64,000 nucleotides of DNA from Takakia lepidozioides (GCA_030704615.1 CM060733.1:29820001-29884000), one strand, 5' to 3'. Numbered from the stretch's first letter, positions 30,565 to 42,409 are shown. Notes: generated from the letters alone by a model not told the origin. Program-made: numbers and translations.

Positions 30565-30850
30565 TCCGCTCCCCTGTTTCCAATCGCCGCTCCCCTGTGT
30601 CCACCACTCCCCTGTGTTACTGCTCCCCGCCGCTCCCCTGTTATTGCTCCCCTGTTACTACTCTCGGCTCCCTTGTGTAGCTATTGCTCCCCTGTTTTAC
30701 TGCTTCGCCGCTCCAATAATAGGGGAGCGGAGGAATGGGGAGCAATAACAGGGGAGCAGGGGAGCGGGGAGCAATAACAGGGGAGAGGAAGAGCTGGGAA
30801 CATGGGATCGGCGGAGCGGGAACAGGGAAGTGCCGCAATGGGAGCATGGA
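30565..30850. repeat. Fold-back minisatellite CTCCCCTGTTA / TAACAGGGGAG
   Basis: The left half (30565-30712) has many GCTCCCCTGTT units on the plus strand. The right half (30720-30850) has the same unit in reverse complement (AACAGGGGAGC). The two halves meet near 30715 and could form one long hairpin of about 140 bp per arm. Confidence 0.85.
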
Positions 30851-30974
30851 TTGTGGGACTCACAGCCAAACTTTTGCATAAGGTAAGCATAAGGGAGGTG
30901 AAGGACATCGAGGCACTTTTCGTGCATTTTTCGTCAAAAATGTAGGGACCCAGCCGACGGTTTGGTTACAAGCG

Positions 30975-33290
30975 TGCCTTTTGAGTCAAGCACGGTCCAA
31001 GAAACACACAGTATGCAATCGATGCTACAAGCGTGGTCACTGGGCCAAAGGTTGTGGTGTTCCCTACGACGAGGTCCTCAAACTTTGTGCCCAACAAGTC
31101 AATTTGCTTGAGGATGATAGCAACGATGACTATGATGATTCCAACTCTGAAATCATCGAAGCTGCACTAGTAGCGGTGGATTAACTAAATGAGAAGGAGG
31201 AGGTCCTTTCGGCAGAGTATGCTGAGAATGTATGATTCATTGACTTTGGCGCTAGTATGCATGTTATTGGCAACTCAAGCCAATTCATGATATTGTAGCA
31301 ACTGGAAGGTCATACCGTGTGAGGTCAGCCGGTGGGATGCACATAATGTTCAAGGCAAGGATCACACCAAAATGAGGCTCAATGGATCAATAAAGAAGAT
31401 CTCAAATGTGTGTTTGGTATGACGATAAACTTGTTTTCTGTGGGGGCCATGACTCATAGTGGTCATTTGGCTGTATTTCATTCTAGGAAATGTTTGTTCC
31501 TAGATACAAAGGATCTCAGTAGAGTCATTGCTCAAGGAATCAGAGATAAAGCAAATGGCTTTTATAAGCTTGACACCATGCTAACAAACTCCGCTACAAA
31601 CAGATTTTGCTTGATAGAGAATCAATATTTGAAGCAAACACATGTGACACTGAAATTACTTAGGATACACTCAAGACAGTTAGACTCTAGGATAGGCGAT
31701 TGGGCAACTTGAACTTTCATGGATTACATGCTCTCACCGGCCTTAATAGAGCTGAGGGAGCACCTCGCTTGCCATTGCTTTTAGAAACATGCAAGGGACG
31801 TCTACTTGGAAGACAGTAGAGGGAACAATTTCCAAAGCAAACAGAGCACAGGGTCGAGAATATACTTGAATTAATTCACACTAACTTATGTGGACCACTC
31901 CAAGTTTCTTCTTTAACCGGGTCAACGTATTTATGGCCATTACAGACGACTTTAGTCGCTACACATAGATCTATTTCGTCAAGAAGAAAGACAAAGGTTT
32001 GCAAGCATTCAAGAAATTTCGACTCATGATTGAAATTGCCACAGAGAAGAAAGTGAAGTACATTTGGACAAATCGAGGTGGTGAATTCATGTCAAGTGAA
32101 ATTACCACCTATCTTGAGTCTACAAACTCGGCAGCTTACACAGCCACACACTCCACAACAAAACGGTGTCTCGGGACGTAAGAACAAGACTCTCCTTGAG
32201 AGGGCAAGGAGCATGCTACTGGAGACCGGTCTTCCAAAAAGTCTTTGGTTAGAGGCAGTTAATACAGCTGCCTACCTGATAAATGTAAGTCCACCAGCTA
32301 CGAATTTTGGCATAACACCATTCCATGAATTATCGGGTACAAAGCCTAATATAGGGCACCTTCGTTTATTTGGTAGTACTTCATTTGTTCATGTACTTGA
32401 CAAACAGTATAGGGATCATAAGTTTGATTCTATGTCCATTGAGTGCATTCTCGTTGGGTATGATATTGAGACTAAGGGGTATAGATTGTTTAACCCAACA
32501 ACAAGAAAGGTATTCAAAGTAGGGAGGTTAAGTTTATAGAGAAACTACCTGCTTATGAAGATCAGTCTGCTATTCGGATGCAAACTCACCGGTCCTGATC
32601 AATCCAATGTCGAGTCGCTGCAAGCTGGCCCTCCCGTTGCTCTAAGTGATCATCTTCCCGAACCAGTCTCTCCTCCTAGTAGAGATCTTCACGTTGACCT
32701 ACTGTGTGAGCTCTGAGCTATTGTTTGAAACAAGCTCCTAGAGCTTGGTATGCCAAGATAGACACATATCTTAAGTGATAGGTCTTGATAGGTCTTATGT
32801 AGATTATAACCTCTATTTTCTCAAGGAAAATGGGCTGATAGTGTTATTCATCCTCTATGTCAACGACCTACTTCTAACAGGCAGCCATACAACAAAGATA
32901 ACCTGGCTACCCGTGGGACCAACTCAAGCTTCAGTATGACATGACTGATCAAGTAGGCTTTATTCAAGGGTTTACCTTGCAGCTGAGTTCCTTAATCTTG
33001 ATGAGGGCATAATGATCGCTCAGAGAGGGTATGTTAGACAGATGCTTGAGGAATTTGGTTTCTCAAACTGCAATCCTCACTCTGTGCCTATGATTGAAAA
33101 TTTAAAGTTAACGCTGGATATGGGCACACTTCCCTCTGATGAGACCAAATATCGAAGGAAAGTGGGCAAGCCGGTTTATTTGATGAACACTAGACCTGAT
33201 TTGGTGTTCCTTGTTGGAGTAGTGAATCGGTACTTAGAAATCCCACAGAACTCTCAAAACACAGTAATAAGGTCCTGGCATTGAGATCAC
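30975..33290 (+). mobile_element. Copia-2: heavily decayed Ty1/copia relic
   Basis: Read in fragments. These are a zinc knuckle CNRCYKRGHWAKGC with VPYDEVL (about 31015-31075), an integrase core remnant (TNRGGEF near 32065, RAPQ-like region near 32155), LWLEAVNTAAYLINVSPP with VLVGYDIETKGYRLFNPTT (32240-32500), and RT pieces (APRAWYAKIDTYL near 32730, FLILYVNDLLLTG near 32850, LTLDMGTLPSDETKYRRKVG near 33110). Sequence is close to Copia-1 but many segments are missing. The RT box reads YVND instead of YVDD. No LTRs recognised. Confidence 0.8.
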
Positions 33291-33920
33291 ATGATGAATT
33301 TTTAACATTATTTTTCAATTCAAACCGTATGGAAGCCGCATAGCATGGAGTGACCCGTCAATCACATGCCCTGTATGAGAGATGAAGATACAACTGACCA
33401 TCTCGTGCATGTTGCATGCATGCTCGCTCTTCAATGTCACATGATAAGAGACAGTGTAACTATATACTGCCCATTGCGTATCAGGTAAAGTTCCTCGTTC
33501 ATTGAGGCGGACGCCAGAGATTACAAAAATACAAGGGTAGATCTAATATATGAAATGTAATGTAATTATGTAACGAAAACGAAGCAAGAAACAAGAAAAC
33601 GCGAACAAAAAACAACGAGGGAGCCAGAAGAAGCCCAAAAGCTGCAACTACTACTCAAGGGTCAAGCTTCGTACATGTAAGCTGCCAAGCGTTTATGATC
33701 CAAGACTTCTGTGAGAGATTGGGTTTCACGGAATAGACATTTGGATCTCCCACGGATCCCAAGACTCATAGTAAAGAGGGCAATAAATGAAGAAGTGTTC
33801 TTCAGTTTCGATACACCAGTTGTGCTCGGTGCATGCTAGTAGAGAAGGAAATTTTGATCTTATGATGTCCGTGGAAAGAGTGATCTAGGAGAAGGTGGTG
33901 GATATCTGAGATCGGGTCCT
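33291..33920. other. No gene recognised
   Basis: Only short frames in all phases. Confidence 0.5.
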
Positions 33921-34501
33921 TTATGTGCACGTGAAAAGCGCTAGTGATGTCATCAACCACAGGGTAATTACCTTGAGAATAAACTTGTGAATATATCGAC
34001 TGGAATAAAGTTGTACATATCGATAGACCTGATGGACCCCATGATTGCTGTAGTAGATTGATGGTAAGAAGCATGGATCTAAATACCTAGTTGGAGGATA
34101 CATAGATCCATCCTGCTTGTGCATTTGCAACATGAAGTCAGCAAGTTTTTGAACAAAGCCTTTGATATCTGCTTCTTCAGAGAGGTCTTCGATGGTTTTC
34201 TCAATACCATAACAAAAATGCTTACACCAGGCACTGAAGCAGTACGTGCCCAAGCCTCCGTTGCTTTGCTACGATGCCTACCACCTTTCTCGACATTGGC
34301 GACCTCTGCTTCATCCAACTTACCCCACCTATCAGCACCCACACGTCCCTTAGTACGCCCCTGGATATTCGCAACAAGATTTCCTCCACGGAACCAAAAA
34401 CCAAAGAAGAATCGACAGGTGAATCTTCAAAAACTTTGTTCGCATCAACCAGGGAACTGAAGTTCTTTGCAGGCTCTACATTTGACAATCTAGATTCATG
34501 A
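33921..34501 (-). pseudogene. Possible Crypton-type tyrosine recombinase N-terminal domain, decayed
   Basis: Minus-strand frames in three phases overlap in a consistent order: EVANVEKGGRHRSKATEAWA, then FSAWCKHFCYGIEKTIEDLS, then FVQKLADFMLQMHKQDGSMY with PPTRYLDPCFLPSIYY. The run of a short helix, a W-C motif, an acidic EDLS and a FxxxMxKxDGxxYPPxxY ending resembles the core-binding region of Crypton/DUF3504-type recombinases. The catalytic domain would lie further 3' and is not seen. At least two frameshifts. Assignment from pattern memory only. Confidence 0.4.
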
Positions 34502-34574
34502 TCATATATTTACCCTTGAACCTTCAGATTGCAAAGCCTCAATATCTCCAGCCGTTACGTTCACAAAACCGTAT

Positions 34575-34650
34575 CATGTCCCTGGGAATTCGAACCTGTG
34601 ACAAGCTTGGCGGAGCGTTGTAGGGTTTAGCTCTATCCGACGGCTGTCTT
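34575..34650 (-). repeat. Degenerate tRNA-like sequence
   Basis: On the minus strand GGTTCGAATTCC (34585-34596) is a good T-arm/B-box, and GGATAGAGC (34630-34638) resembles the D-arm end. No cloverleaf could be closed by eye. Probably a decayed tRNA-derived SINE head. Confidence 0.3.
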
Positions 34651-35038
34651 GGGAGAAGACGGAGCTGTCACGTGAAGAAGCAGGTGGTGGCAGTTCTAAG
34701 TGATCAGGATAAAGGCTACATATGAAAAAGATAGAGAAGTGTACATAGAGGAGATTAGGGATCTCTCTTCTTTTTGCTTTTCTCTAGACGATAGGATAGG
34801 CTCCTTGTAGATATTGATTGTGCGAGGAGATAGAATGACATGATCGAGAAAATGCATACGATCGGTGAAGAAAAAAAGATACAGAAACAGACGCATGGTG
34901 TGGCGGATGGGAGGACTGGATGTCTTCCAGTACCATGTGCATGTGCAGCTGCTAGAAATGTGTGATAGTTTAGTTGATGCTTGTGGTCGCTGGAATTGGA
35001 GATAGTTGTTTATATGAAGCACTGGGTTGCAGCCAGCT

Positions 35039-35355
35039 GTGTTGGAATACGAGCACGATCATGCCTGTCAAGAGCGGCGATGATCTGTAAATTCGTTCTT
35101 TTGCAAGGAATTGAGCTCTTGGGCTCTTTGCTAGTCTGCTCATGATGGAACTGTTTGCAGGATGCAGAAAAGTGAAGTTGAAATTCCAAAGTTACAGGCG
35201 ATACAGGGCAGAAAGAAAGTGAACGTACCTTGAATCACGGTATGCCAGAAATAGAACGATCTCACGGTGAAGTAAGAAATTCAGTTCGACTGGACAAGAA
35301 AAGAAGAAGAAAGGCATATCGTGAGAAAGAGAAATTAGCATAGAGGAATGTAACA
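35039..35355 (+). repeat. Solo or truncated copia-type LTR
   Basis: Begins TGTTGGAATACGAGC and ends TAACA, near-inverted termini, and is followed three bases later by an initiator-tRNA primer site. No coding region follows, so the rest of the element is lost. Confidence 0.5.
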
Positions 35356-35358
35356 ATT

Positions 35359-35370
35359 TGGTATCAGAGC
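35359..35370 (+). other. LTR-element primer-binding site
   Basis: TGGTATCAGAGC, exact match to the standard initiator-Met-tRNA complement. Followed by leader-like sequence only. Confidence 0.7.
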
Positions 35371-35825
35371 AGATTTCGAGCTCTAGGATTTGTGGTTTAT
35401 GAGCCAGCTGACATTCGGCCCTTGAAGCTCGTTGCTTCAGTGGGATACAATCTCCAAAGATAGAAGTAATATATCTCCAAGGTCGATGGAGGGAGAGACA
35501 AGCCATACACAGGTCGCGGCTAAGAAAACATAGGGGAATGTTGTGCCAGAAGAACTTATCACCATGAGAGCAACAGATTTGGCATCTGCACCAAATTTGT
35601 CTCGATTAATATTTTGAGTCCTACCAACAAATAATAATCCCTAATCAAATGTTCTACAGGATGAAAGCTGAACCTACACTAAAACTCCATCCTCTATTAT
35701 TCTACCGTCGTACACCCTAAATCGAACAGAAGCTCTGGCATATTATTACTTCAATGGGTGTAATCAGGTGTACAATCGTCAGGAATAGTTGTTACGGAGC
35801 GTGTTTTTCTTTACTACTGCATATG

Positions 35826-36045
35826 CATGTGTCCAGGTTGGTTTTTGTGGGTGGGGCCCTAAGAGGTCCGTTCCAAAAATATCCTACCCTGTGAAGCGTG
35901 AGGTAGGGTGACCCTACGACGTACCCAGTCGGGTCTGAATATCGCGGCAGGTCACAACTAACTGTGTGGCATGGCGCTTGATTTATAGCGCGCAAGTGCG
36001 GGGCTCCGGGCATTCGATATGGGATTATTAGTTTCTTCGTAGCAC
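35826..36045 (-). repeat. Repeat family R, copy 5 (minus)
   Basis: Shares GTCCAGGTTGG...GGTGGGGCCC and the end TCGATATGGGATTATTAG with the copy at 38187. A short start-like fragment (CTACCAACAAATAATAATCC) also occurs at 35618. Confidence 0.7.
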
Positions 36046-36049
36046 GTCG

Positions 36050-37790
36050 AAATTAAATTCTTGCTTGCAATTTTTTAGATTGGGGGTTCCGTCTTTGACG
36101 CAATCGCATATCAAACTGAAAGCGATTTGAGTGTCCGCTGTTGCATTTCTACGAACGCAGCCGTAAATCCAAAATGTGAACTCTTTCAGAATTTTCTTCA
36201 CCATTTTCAACTCCTCCAGGGCTTCTTACGTTCATCTAAGTTCAGCCAGAAGACGGCCGGCTTCATTTACAGAGCCGTCACCATAGATTTGTAATGCATG
36301 ATCTGCAGTACTTGCTACCGGATTGTGCTTTATCGAACAAAACATTTTAGTTTTACTTCTGTAAAGATTACCAGCGCATGATGACACCAGGATGAAACCA
36401 CACTGTAAGCCAAGACTATCACCTAAAGGAACGAACTGAGGAACACCCAAACCCTGAAAGGCTGAAAGCCCGTGAAAAAGCCAGAACATTAACCAGGTCG
36501 TCTACAGTGAATCAATAAATATAAGCTGAAACTTGGAAGCAGTGCCCTCCTTGGAATGCCTCCATTTGGGGAGAAAATGAAACGTTATGGTGGGGGGGGC
36601 GATGGGGGCCTTCCCATCCTGAACGAAGGTCGGACTAAAAGCTTGCAGAATTTGGGCGAATAACCATTCATTAGTCCTGTGCTCTCCCTTGCCTCAAGAC
36701 TCCTTGAATCTGCTAAAGATGGAATAATGAGTCTGATGTCCAACATTTCCCTCTAGGGGCCCAGACTTTCCAAGCTTCTTAATGCGCTTAGAAAAAATCA
36801 GGCCCATCAAAGCAGATATGGATAGGATTTCTCTACGCAGTTACACCTCGTTCTTTATATGTTAGGCTTCTATAAGATTGTTTCAAACAACAGGTTAAAT
36901 TCCCAAATAATAATTAAGAAGGCTGGCTAAAGGTCTCCTAGTTGTTACTTTTTAATTGAATGTTCTGTCTCTATATAGAACATTTTACAAAGATGAAAAT
37001 TTTCAATCATATATAAAGTGTTATGGAGGTTAGTTGAAGGTGAAATACACAAATGAATAATTGTTTTCAGGACTTCATTTGCAAGCGCTTTCTCATATTT
37101 TGAGTGAAACTGGCCTGAAACTGGTATGGAATTACCCCATTTCACTTTATTGAGCTGACCAGAAAGAGGAGCCTGCAGTGTGAAAGTAAGCATGGCGCAC
37201 AGAGGTTTATTACAGCACTGGAGAAGGAATGAGAAAGGAATATGCAGAAGTTCGTACTCAGTGCCCATTAGCTAGCACAACAGGTCAGGTTTGCATGAAG
37301 CAGGGCCAGAATACGAAGGCCACCAGAGCCCTGAGGATTCCGGACTGGCGCCAATATTCGATACAAACTTGCGGATGATTGCCTTCGTCTCTTGGGTAAG
37401 CTTGGGAGAGGGGTGCCAAATTGCAGTCAGATACCAAAGAGAGGTGAGAAGGATCTTAATTTCGATAGAGGACTCTGCTGGGTATAGAGAGGCGCCTTAA
37501 CTCGATCGTGCGTAAGCTCACCTTTAATTTTGGTACAACGCTTGGGAAATTCTCTCATCTCAGTCGAAATTGGGCGACCTAGTGGTGATCTGGAGGGGAA
37601 CATTTAAAACTGTGAATGTGGTCTTGTATCACCATCTTCCTTGATCGAAGATTAAAGTCTCCAGGGTGATCATGTCATGGCCAACGCAAGAGGATAAGCG
37701 TGGTGACTCCTTGGACCCCGACTTACAGGCTTCCGATATCTATAAACTAAATAGCAAGGAAGTGCATTGAACGTTCTATTTGTCGCCAAG
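36050..37790. other. No gene recognised
   Basis: Several 60-107 codon frames on both strands, none with recognisable motifs. Not called as genes. Confidence 0.45.
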
Positions 37791-37794
37791 ACTG

Positions 37795-38165
37795 TCTCAT
37801 AAGATTGGGTTCTACCTGAGCAGAATTCTGCGTGCAGCATAATTACACATATTATTACGGATGTCATCATTATCAAACCAAGCGCAGATGCAACCAATCG
37901 AACCGGCCAGCTTTACGTTGCTTGGAAGCCCCTTGAACAGTGTAAAGTACAGTGTATTGCGAACAAAATGTACAAGGTGAAGCGGGGTCGTCAAAGCCTC
38001 GATATAATTAGCCTCTAAGCATAGTTGGGCTGCCATGTGTGTCTTTTCCAGCCCTTGGTAGGGCACGGTTGTCATATGAAATGAGTTATGGGTTCTTCGC
38101 TGGGCGCAATGGGTTGGACACAAAAAGAATTTACATATATAGAATCCTTCGAAATCAAGGCAGTA
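37795..38165. repeat. Duplicated segment D, empty-site copy
   Basis: Matches 52630-53465 with divergence: ATTCTGCGTGCAGCATAATT, AACCGGCCAGCTTTA, CTTGGAAGCCC and ATATATAGAATCCTT all recur in order. It lacks the 437-bp insert of the other copy (junction TTTA at 37912-37915). Confidence 0.7.
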
Positions 38166-38186
38166 CGTGGACGAGAATGCTGTCCA

Positions 38187-38410
38187 GGTTGGGTTCTGTG
38201 GGTGGGGCCCCAAGAGGCCCCGTTCCAAAAACATCAAGTACCCATAATCAACAAATGGGGAGTGACCTTACTATAGATCGGGACCCACTCGGGCCTGAAG
38301 ACCGCTGCAGGCCACATTATAAAGCGCGGCGTGGCGCTTTATATATAGCGCGCAAGTGCGCGACTGCGGGCATTCGATATGGGATTATAAGTTTCTTCGT
38401 AGGATGGTCT
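38187..38410 (-). repeat. Repeat family R, copy 6 (minus)
   Basis: Clearest copy: GTCCAGGTTGGGTTCTGTGG to TCGATATGGGATTATAAG, with a TTTATATATAGCGCGC core. Hairpin H2 follows about 50 bp on. Confidence 0.75.
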
Positions 38411-38463
38411 AATTTATTGCTTGCAATTCATCAGATTGCATGCAACTGGTCTATTATGTGTAG

Positions 38464-38529
38464 GGGAAGGCCCCTGCCCGAGGCTGGCAGCCCTAAAATC
38501 GTGGAATGCCAGCGGGCAGGGGCCTTCCC
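38464..38529. repeat. Hairpin H2
   Basis: GGGAAGGCCCCTGCCCG (38464-38480) and its perfect inverse (38513-38529); the stem continues inward with GCTGGCA/TGCCAGC after a small bulge. Flanks TGTGTAG and CGTGAAGAACG. Confidence 0.85.
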
Positions 38530-39011
38530 GAACGTGAAGAACGGCTCAGAATTTTTTTCCAATCTGCAGAATGTTCCTCCAATTTGAGCGGGAGTATTTC
38601 GAGGCATATTATGAGGGACCCTGAAAAATTCTGGGCAGTTCTACAGGAATCGGTCATGCTTGCAAGCAAGTTCTCGGTCTATTGAACATGCGCAATAAAA
38701 CCGTTCCTGAATAACATTATTGTTGTGCGGAAATTAAAGGTTGCGCGGGCTCTACAAAATAGTCTACTGGTAGATTATTGTGTGTGCCGTAGTTTCTTCG
38801 TATACATACGTTCTCGATCTTTTTACATTTTTCTGGACGTGATCCGTGTAGCATTGTTTTGTTAGCTTATGTGCTCTCTCTCATTGCTTATCCAACTAAC
38901 CGTCATAAATATCTGTTCAAGTATTAATGCAGGCTTATATGAGTATAAGAACAGGAAGAAAGTCGTGAAAGGACCTTTGGCCTTTTCATATGAGCTATTC
39001 TGACTTTGGGC

Positions 39012-39212
39012 CGACACCAGCATGTAGTCGAGTGGTAATGGGCACATACCACATTGGATGTGGTTGTGGGTTCAAACCACTCTCTACTGTGTCATGAAGG
39101 TGTCCACCTTCCTGTTGGAAGGCAGTAGCCCTTTGGGGTCAAGTGACACCATAAGTTACCCTCCCTTCGGGAGGCCTCCTACTTTATGTGTTTTTATTTT
39201 ATTTTTTGACTT
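39012..39212 (+). mobile_element. SINE-C: tRNA-derived SINE candidate
   Basis: A-box-like TAGTCGAGTGGTAATGGG (39025-39042) and a perfect B-box GGGTTCAAACC (39068-39078) are correctly spaced for a Pol III promoter. A body of about 110 bp follows, ending in a T/A-rich tail (TTTTTATTTTATTTTTTG). Single copy in this window. Confidence 0.6.
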
Positions 39213-39753
39213 CGGGCCTCACACTTCCTATTCTGAGTGAGTACTTGGCTAAGTAAGTAGTTGAAACCATGGCTCTCTGAATGGCTATGGCTACAGTATA
39301 AATCGTAGGTTGAGGCTTTAGAAGCGCAACACGTGGCCTTGTTATGCCGGCTAAATCCTGCCTATGAAGGATTACGTCAATAAAGTCCGGAATCAGCGAA
39401 GCTCCCCCTTTTTTTATTTATCCTTCGTAATACTAAACTTTGCTTCGCCCTTCAACTTATGTTTTAATGCGTTCACTTCCTGGAAAAAAAAAGACGATTT
39501 GTGGATGACCAATCATTTTTCAAATCTCTGATAGCTACTTTACCAAAATGGATACATCAATTTCAAAGATCAAAACATGAAAATATATTATATACCAATC
39601 CTGATAGTATCCACCTTACTGTGGAAGGTACCTATATACCTTGTCATGGGATGAACGTATCCACCGTTCTGTGGAATATTCTGTATATATATTCAAGGAA
39701 TGTTGCACAGTTCTTTAGTTGAAAGTAAATCTTATGACGTACAATCGCCAACA

Positions 39754-39765
39754 TGGTATCAGAGC
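39754..39765 (+). other. Copia-3 primer-binding site
   Basis: TGGTATCAGAGC directly after ...GCCAACA, the presumed LTR end. Identical context at 54664. Confidence 0.8.
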
Positions 39766-39918
39766 GTCCAGCTTGAAAATAGTTTCTTTTCTAGTGAGCT
39801 ATATGAATGAGTGTCTTGAAAGTGAGCACTGCTCCTTTCTTCTTTTCACTTTCCATAAAGTAAATTTTTTGTTGTGAGCATTGTTCCTTCAAACTAAGTA
39901 TCTAAAAGAATAGTCATC

Positions 39919-40805
39919 ATGGCAGAAGCACAGGGGAGTCATGGTAGCATGTCAATTGGGGAAGCAAACAAGTTGGTTGGTATCAGTAACTACTACATAT
40001 GGCAGCTGAAGATGAAAGTCATATTGAGGAGAGGATGTATGGGATCTTACCGAGAACCATATTCAGCCTACAAATTTTTCAGTAGTCATGGTTGGAACGC
40101 AGTACTCTGAGCAGTCGATGAAAAAAACAAATAATCTTGCTTTGTCATGCAACTATCAGTAGCAGATAGTCTACTACGATTTGTGTCAACTTTCACCGAT
40201 CCAGCACTAGCATGGGATGGCTTGCGTCGCAAATTCGCATCTGGCAATCAGTCACATCTACTCATGTTGACGAACCAACTTCATTCGCTCAAGATGCCAG
40301 AAGGAGGATCTATGGAAGAGTACATCAACAAAGCAACAGATCTGAAGAACAAGTTGTTGTCCTTAGGAGAGAATGTCCCAGCTAGGTTTTCTGTCAGCTC
40401 ATACCCAATGATTTGTCTGCAATGAGTTATGAGGGTGTTGTTCAAACCCTGAGTAATCTAGACATTGTACTTACATTTGATCAGTTAATAGTCAAAACTG
40501 TTAACTGAAGCAGCACACCAGCCTCCAGGAGCAGCGAACATCTTGAGTAGCTAGGTGATGACGAAGCCTTGGCAGCCCATTTCAACAGAGCTGCAAGATT
40601 TCAATCAAGAGTTTTCAATGGTGGACAGTTGCAAGGTCACTTCCCGAATCCAAACAGCTTCCGTGCACGTGGATTTTCTCGAGGAAGGAACTTACGTTTT
40701 AGAGGGAAAATAGACTTATTTGGGAGAAGCTTCGGACGAGCTCGAATTATTTGTTACAACTGCGGCCAAGCGGGTCATTGCTGCAGAGTGCATTGTCCAG
40801 CCTAA
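39919..40805 (+). pseudogene. Copia-3 gag
   Basis: ATG at 39919 gives MAEAQGSHGSMSIGEANKLV and NYYIWQLKMKVILRRG, the copia Gag start. A break near 40090 is followed by FVSTFTDPALAWDGLRRKF and MEEYINKATDLKNKLLSLGE. The third piece, 40569-40805, is Arg/Phe/Gly-rich and ends in a CCHC knuckle CYNCGQAGHCCRVHC. Phase changes break the gene. Confidence 0.8.
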
Positions 40806-40932
40806 TAGGCTAGCTTAATTTAATGTAGAAAGAGGTCAGCCTAATCATACTTCATATGCCAACGCAATACAGAACCTTGATGTAGTACTGTCAGAAATCT
40901 CAGGTTACGTTAACTCTCCTCAGCCATGGTAT

Positions 40933-41419
40933 ATGGATAGTGGAGCCACAGCTCATGTCACTGGTTCTAGAGAAAGTGTAAGTCGGCTTGGAGAAAGTAG
41001 TGCAGAGAGGAACATCAGAACTGCTGGAGGAGAAAATCACAGCATCCAAGGTGTTGGTACCTCAACCGTGAAAACTGATTCTGACGAAATAAACATGACA
41101 AATGTTCTGCCGACCTTGAAAAAGAGTCTGATATCAATAGATATTGTCACCGATACTAGTAACATTGTTATTTTCTCCAATACACACTGTTGGATTTTAG
41201 ACCATCTTGACAACAGGAGCATTATTGCTGTAGGCTACAGAGATCCAATTAACATACTTTACAAATTTGAACCTCATCATCAGATCAATAGTGTAGATCT
41301 AGGAAGCACCGGAGATTTGTGGCATAGAAGATTTGGTTATCTTAGTCATTCTAGTCTCAGCCATTTGTCCAAACACAACAGGGTCTTGGGCTTACCAAAA
41401 ATAAAAACGTTGAAGATAG
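40933..41419 (+). pseudogene. Copia-3 protease and pre-integrase domain, first copy
   Basis: MDSGATAHVTGS (protease active site) leads into LWHRRFGYLSHSSLSHLSKH (zinc-binding pre-integrase). The copy ends near 41419 where filler DNA begins. Matches 41681-42140 closely. Confidence 0.8.
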
Positions 41420-41680
41420 TATGCGTGCGAGTGAGTAAGTGTGTGAACCGGAAAGCGACCAAGGTGTGGGGAGCTATTCCGGACTGTCATCTACCAAAGG
41501 GAATTTCCACTGAGCCCGACAAGTCGAGGTCGAGTGGGAGTGTGAGGGGGACCGTTATGCCCCGGTGAGCAACCGAAGCTCCGAGTTGGCCCGGTGGCCG
41601 GTTTGGGAGTTAGGCGCGCGCATCAAGGCGAGTAACTATGACTTGAAGGGGAGTTTACCGAAGTGAGGTGCGCGACAGGT
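41420..41680. other. GC-richer filler between Copia-3 duplicates
   Basis: 261 bp unrelated to the surrounding copia sequence, with direct-repeat-like joints (GTATGCG / GGTCCTAGAG). One frame reads APVSNRSSELARWPVWELGA, so it may derive from another retrotransposon. No further identification. Confidence 0.5.
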
Positions 41681-42374
41681 CCTAGAGAAAGTGTAAGTCA
41701 GCTTGGAGAAAGTAGTGCAGAGAGGAACATCAGAACTGCTGGAGGAGAAAATCACAGCATCCAAGGTGTTGGTACCTTAACCGTGAAAACTGATTCTGGC
41801 AAAATAAACATGACAAATGTTCTGTATGTGCCGACCTTGAAAAAAAGTATCAGTAGGGGCTATCACTAATACTAGTAACATTGTTATTTTCTTCAATACA
41901 CACTGTTGGATTTTAGACAATCTTGACAACATGAGCATTATAGTTGTAGGCTACAGAGATCCAATTAACAGACTTTACAAATTTGAGCCTCATCATCAGA
42001 TCAATATTGTAGATCTAGGAAACACCGGAGATTTGTGGCATAGAAGATTTGGTCACCTTAGTCACTCTAGTCTCAGCCATTTGTCCAAACACAACAGGGT
42101 CTTGGGCTTACCGAAAATAGAAACGTTGAAGATAGTATGCGAGAGCTGCCTTGCCGGCCGACAGCACAGAGAACGTTTTCCACGCCACTCGAATAATCGG
42201 GCATCTACACCTGCAGAACTTATTCATTCTGATTTGGTAGGACCCCTGCTAACTCCATCATTAAGTGGATCCAGATATTTCGTGGTCTTCACCGATGACT
42301 ACTCCCAAAAAAGCTGGATCTATTTTATGCGAAGCAAGGCCGAGACTTTTACAAAATTCAAGATTTTCAAATAA
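41681..42374 (+). pseudogene. Copia-3 protease remnant, pre-integrase and integrase start, second copy
   Basis: Repeats the first copy without the catalytic DSGA start. It goes on into CLAGRQHRERFP, ELIHSDLVGPL (first catalytic Asp), FTDDYSQKSWIYFMRSK. A TAA ends this frame at 42372-42374. Confidence 0.8.
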
Positions 42375-42409
42375 CTGATTGAAGGATAAACGAGTAAGAA
42401 GATAAAGAC

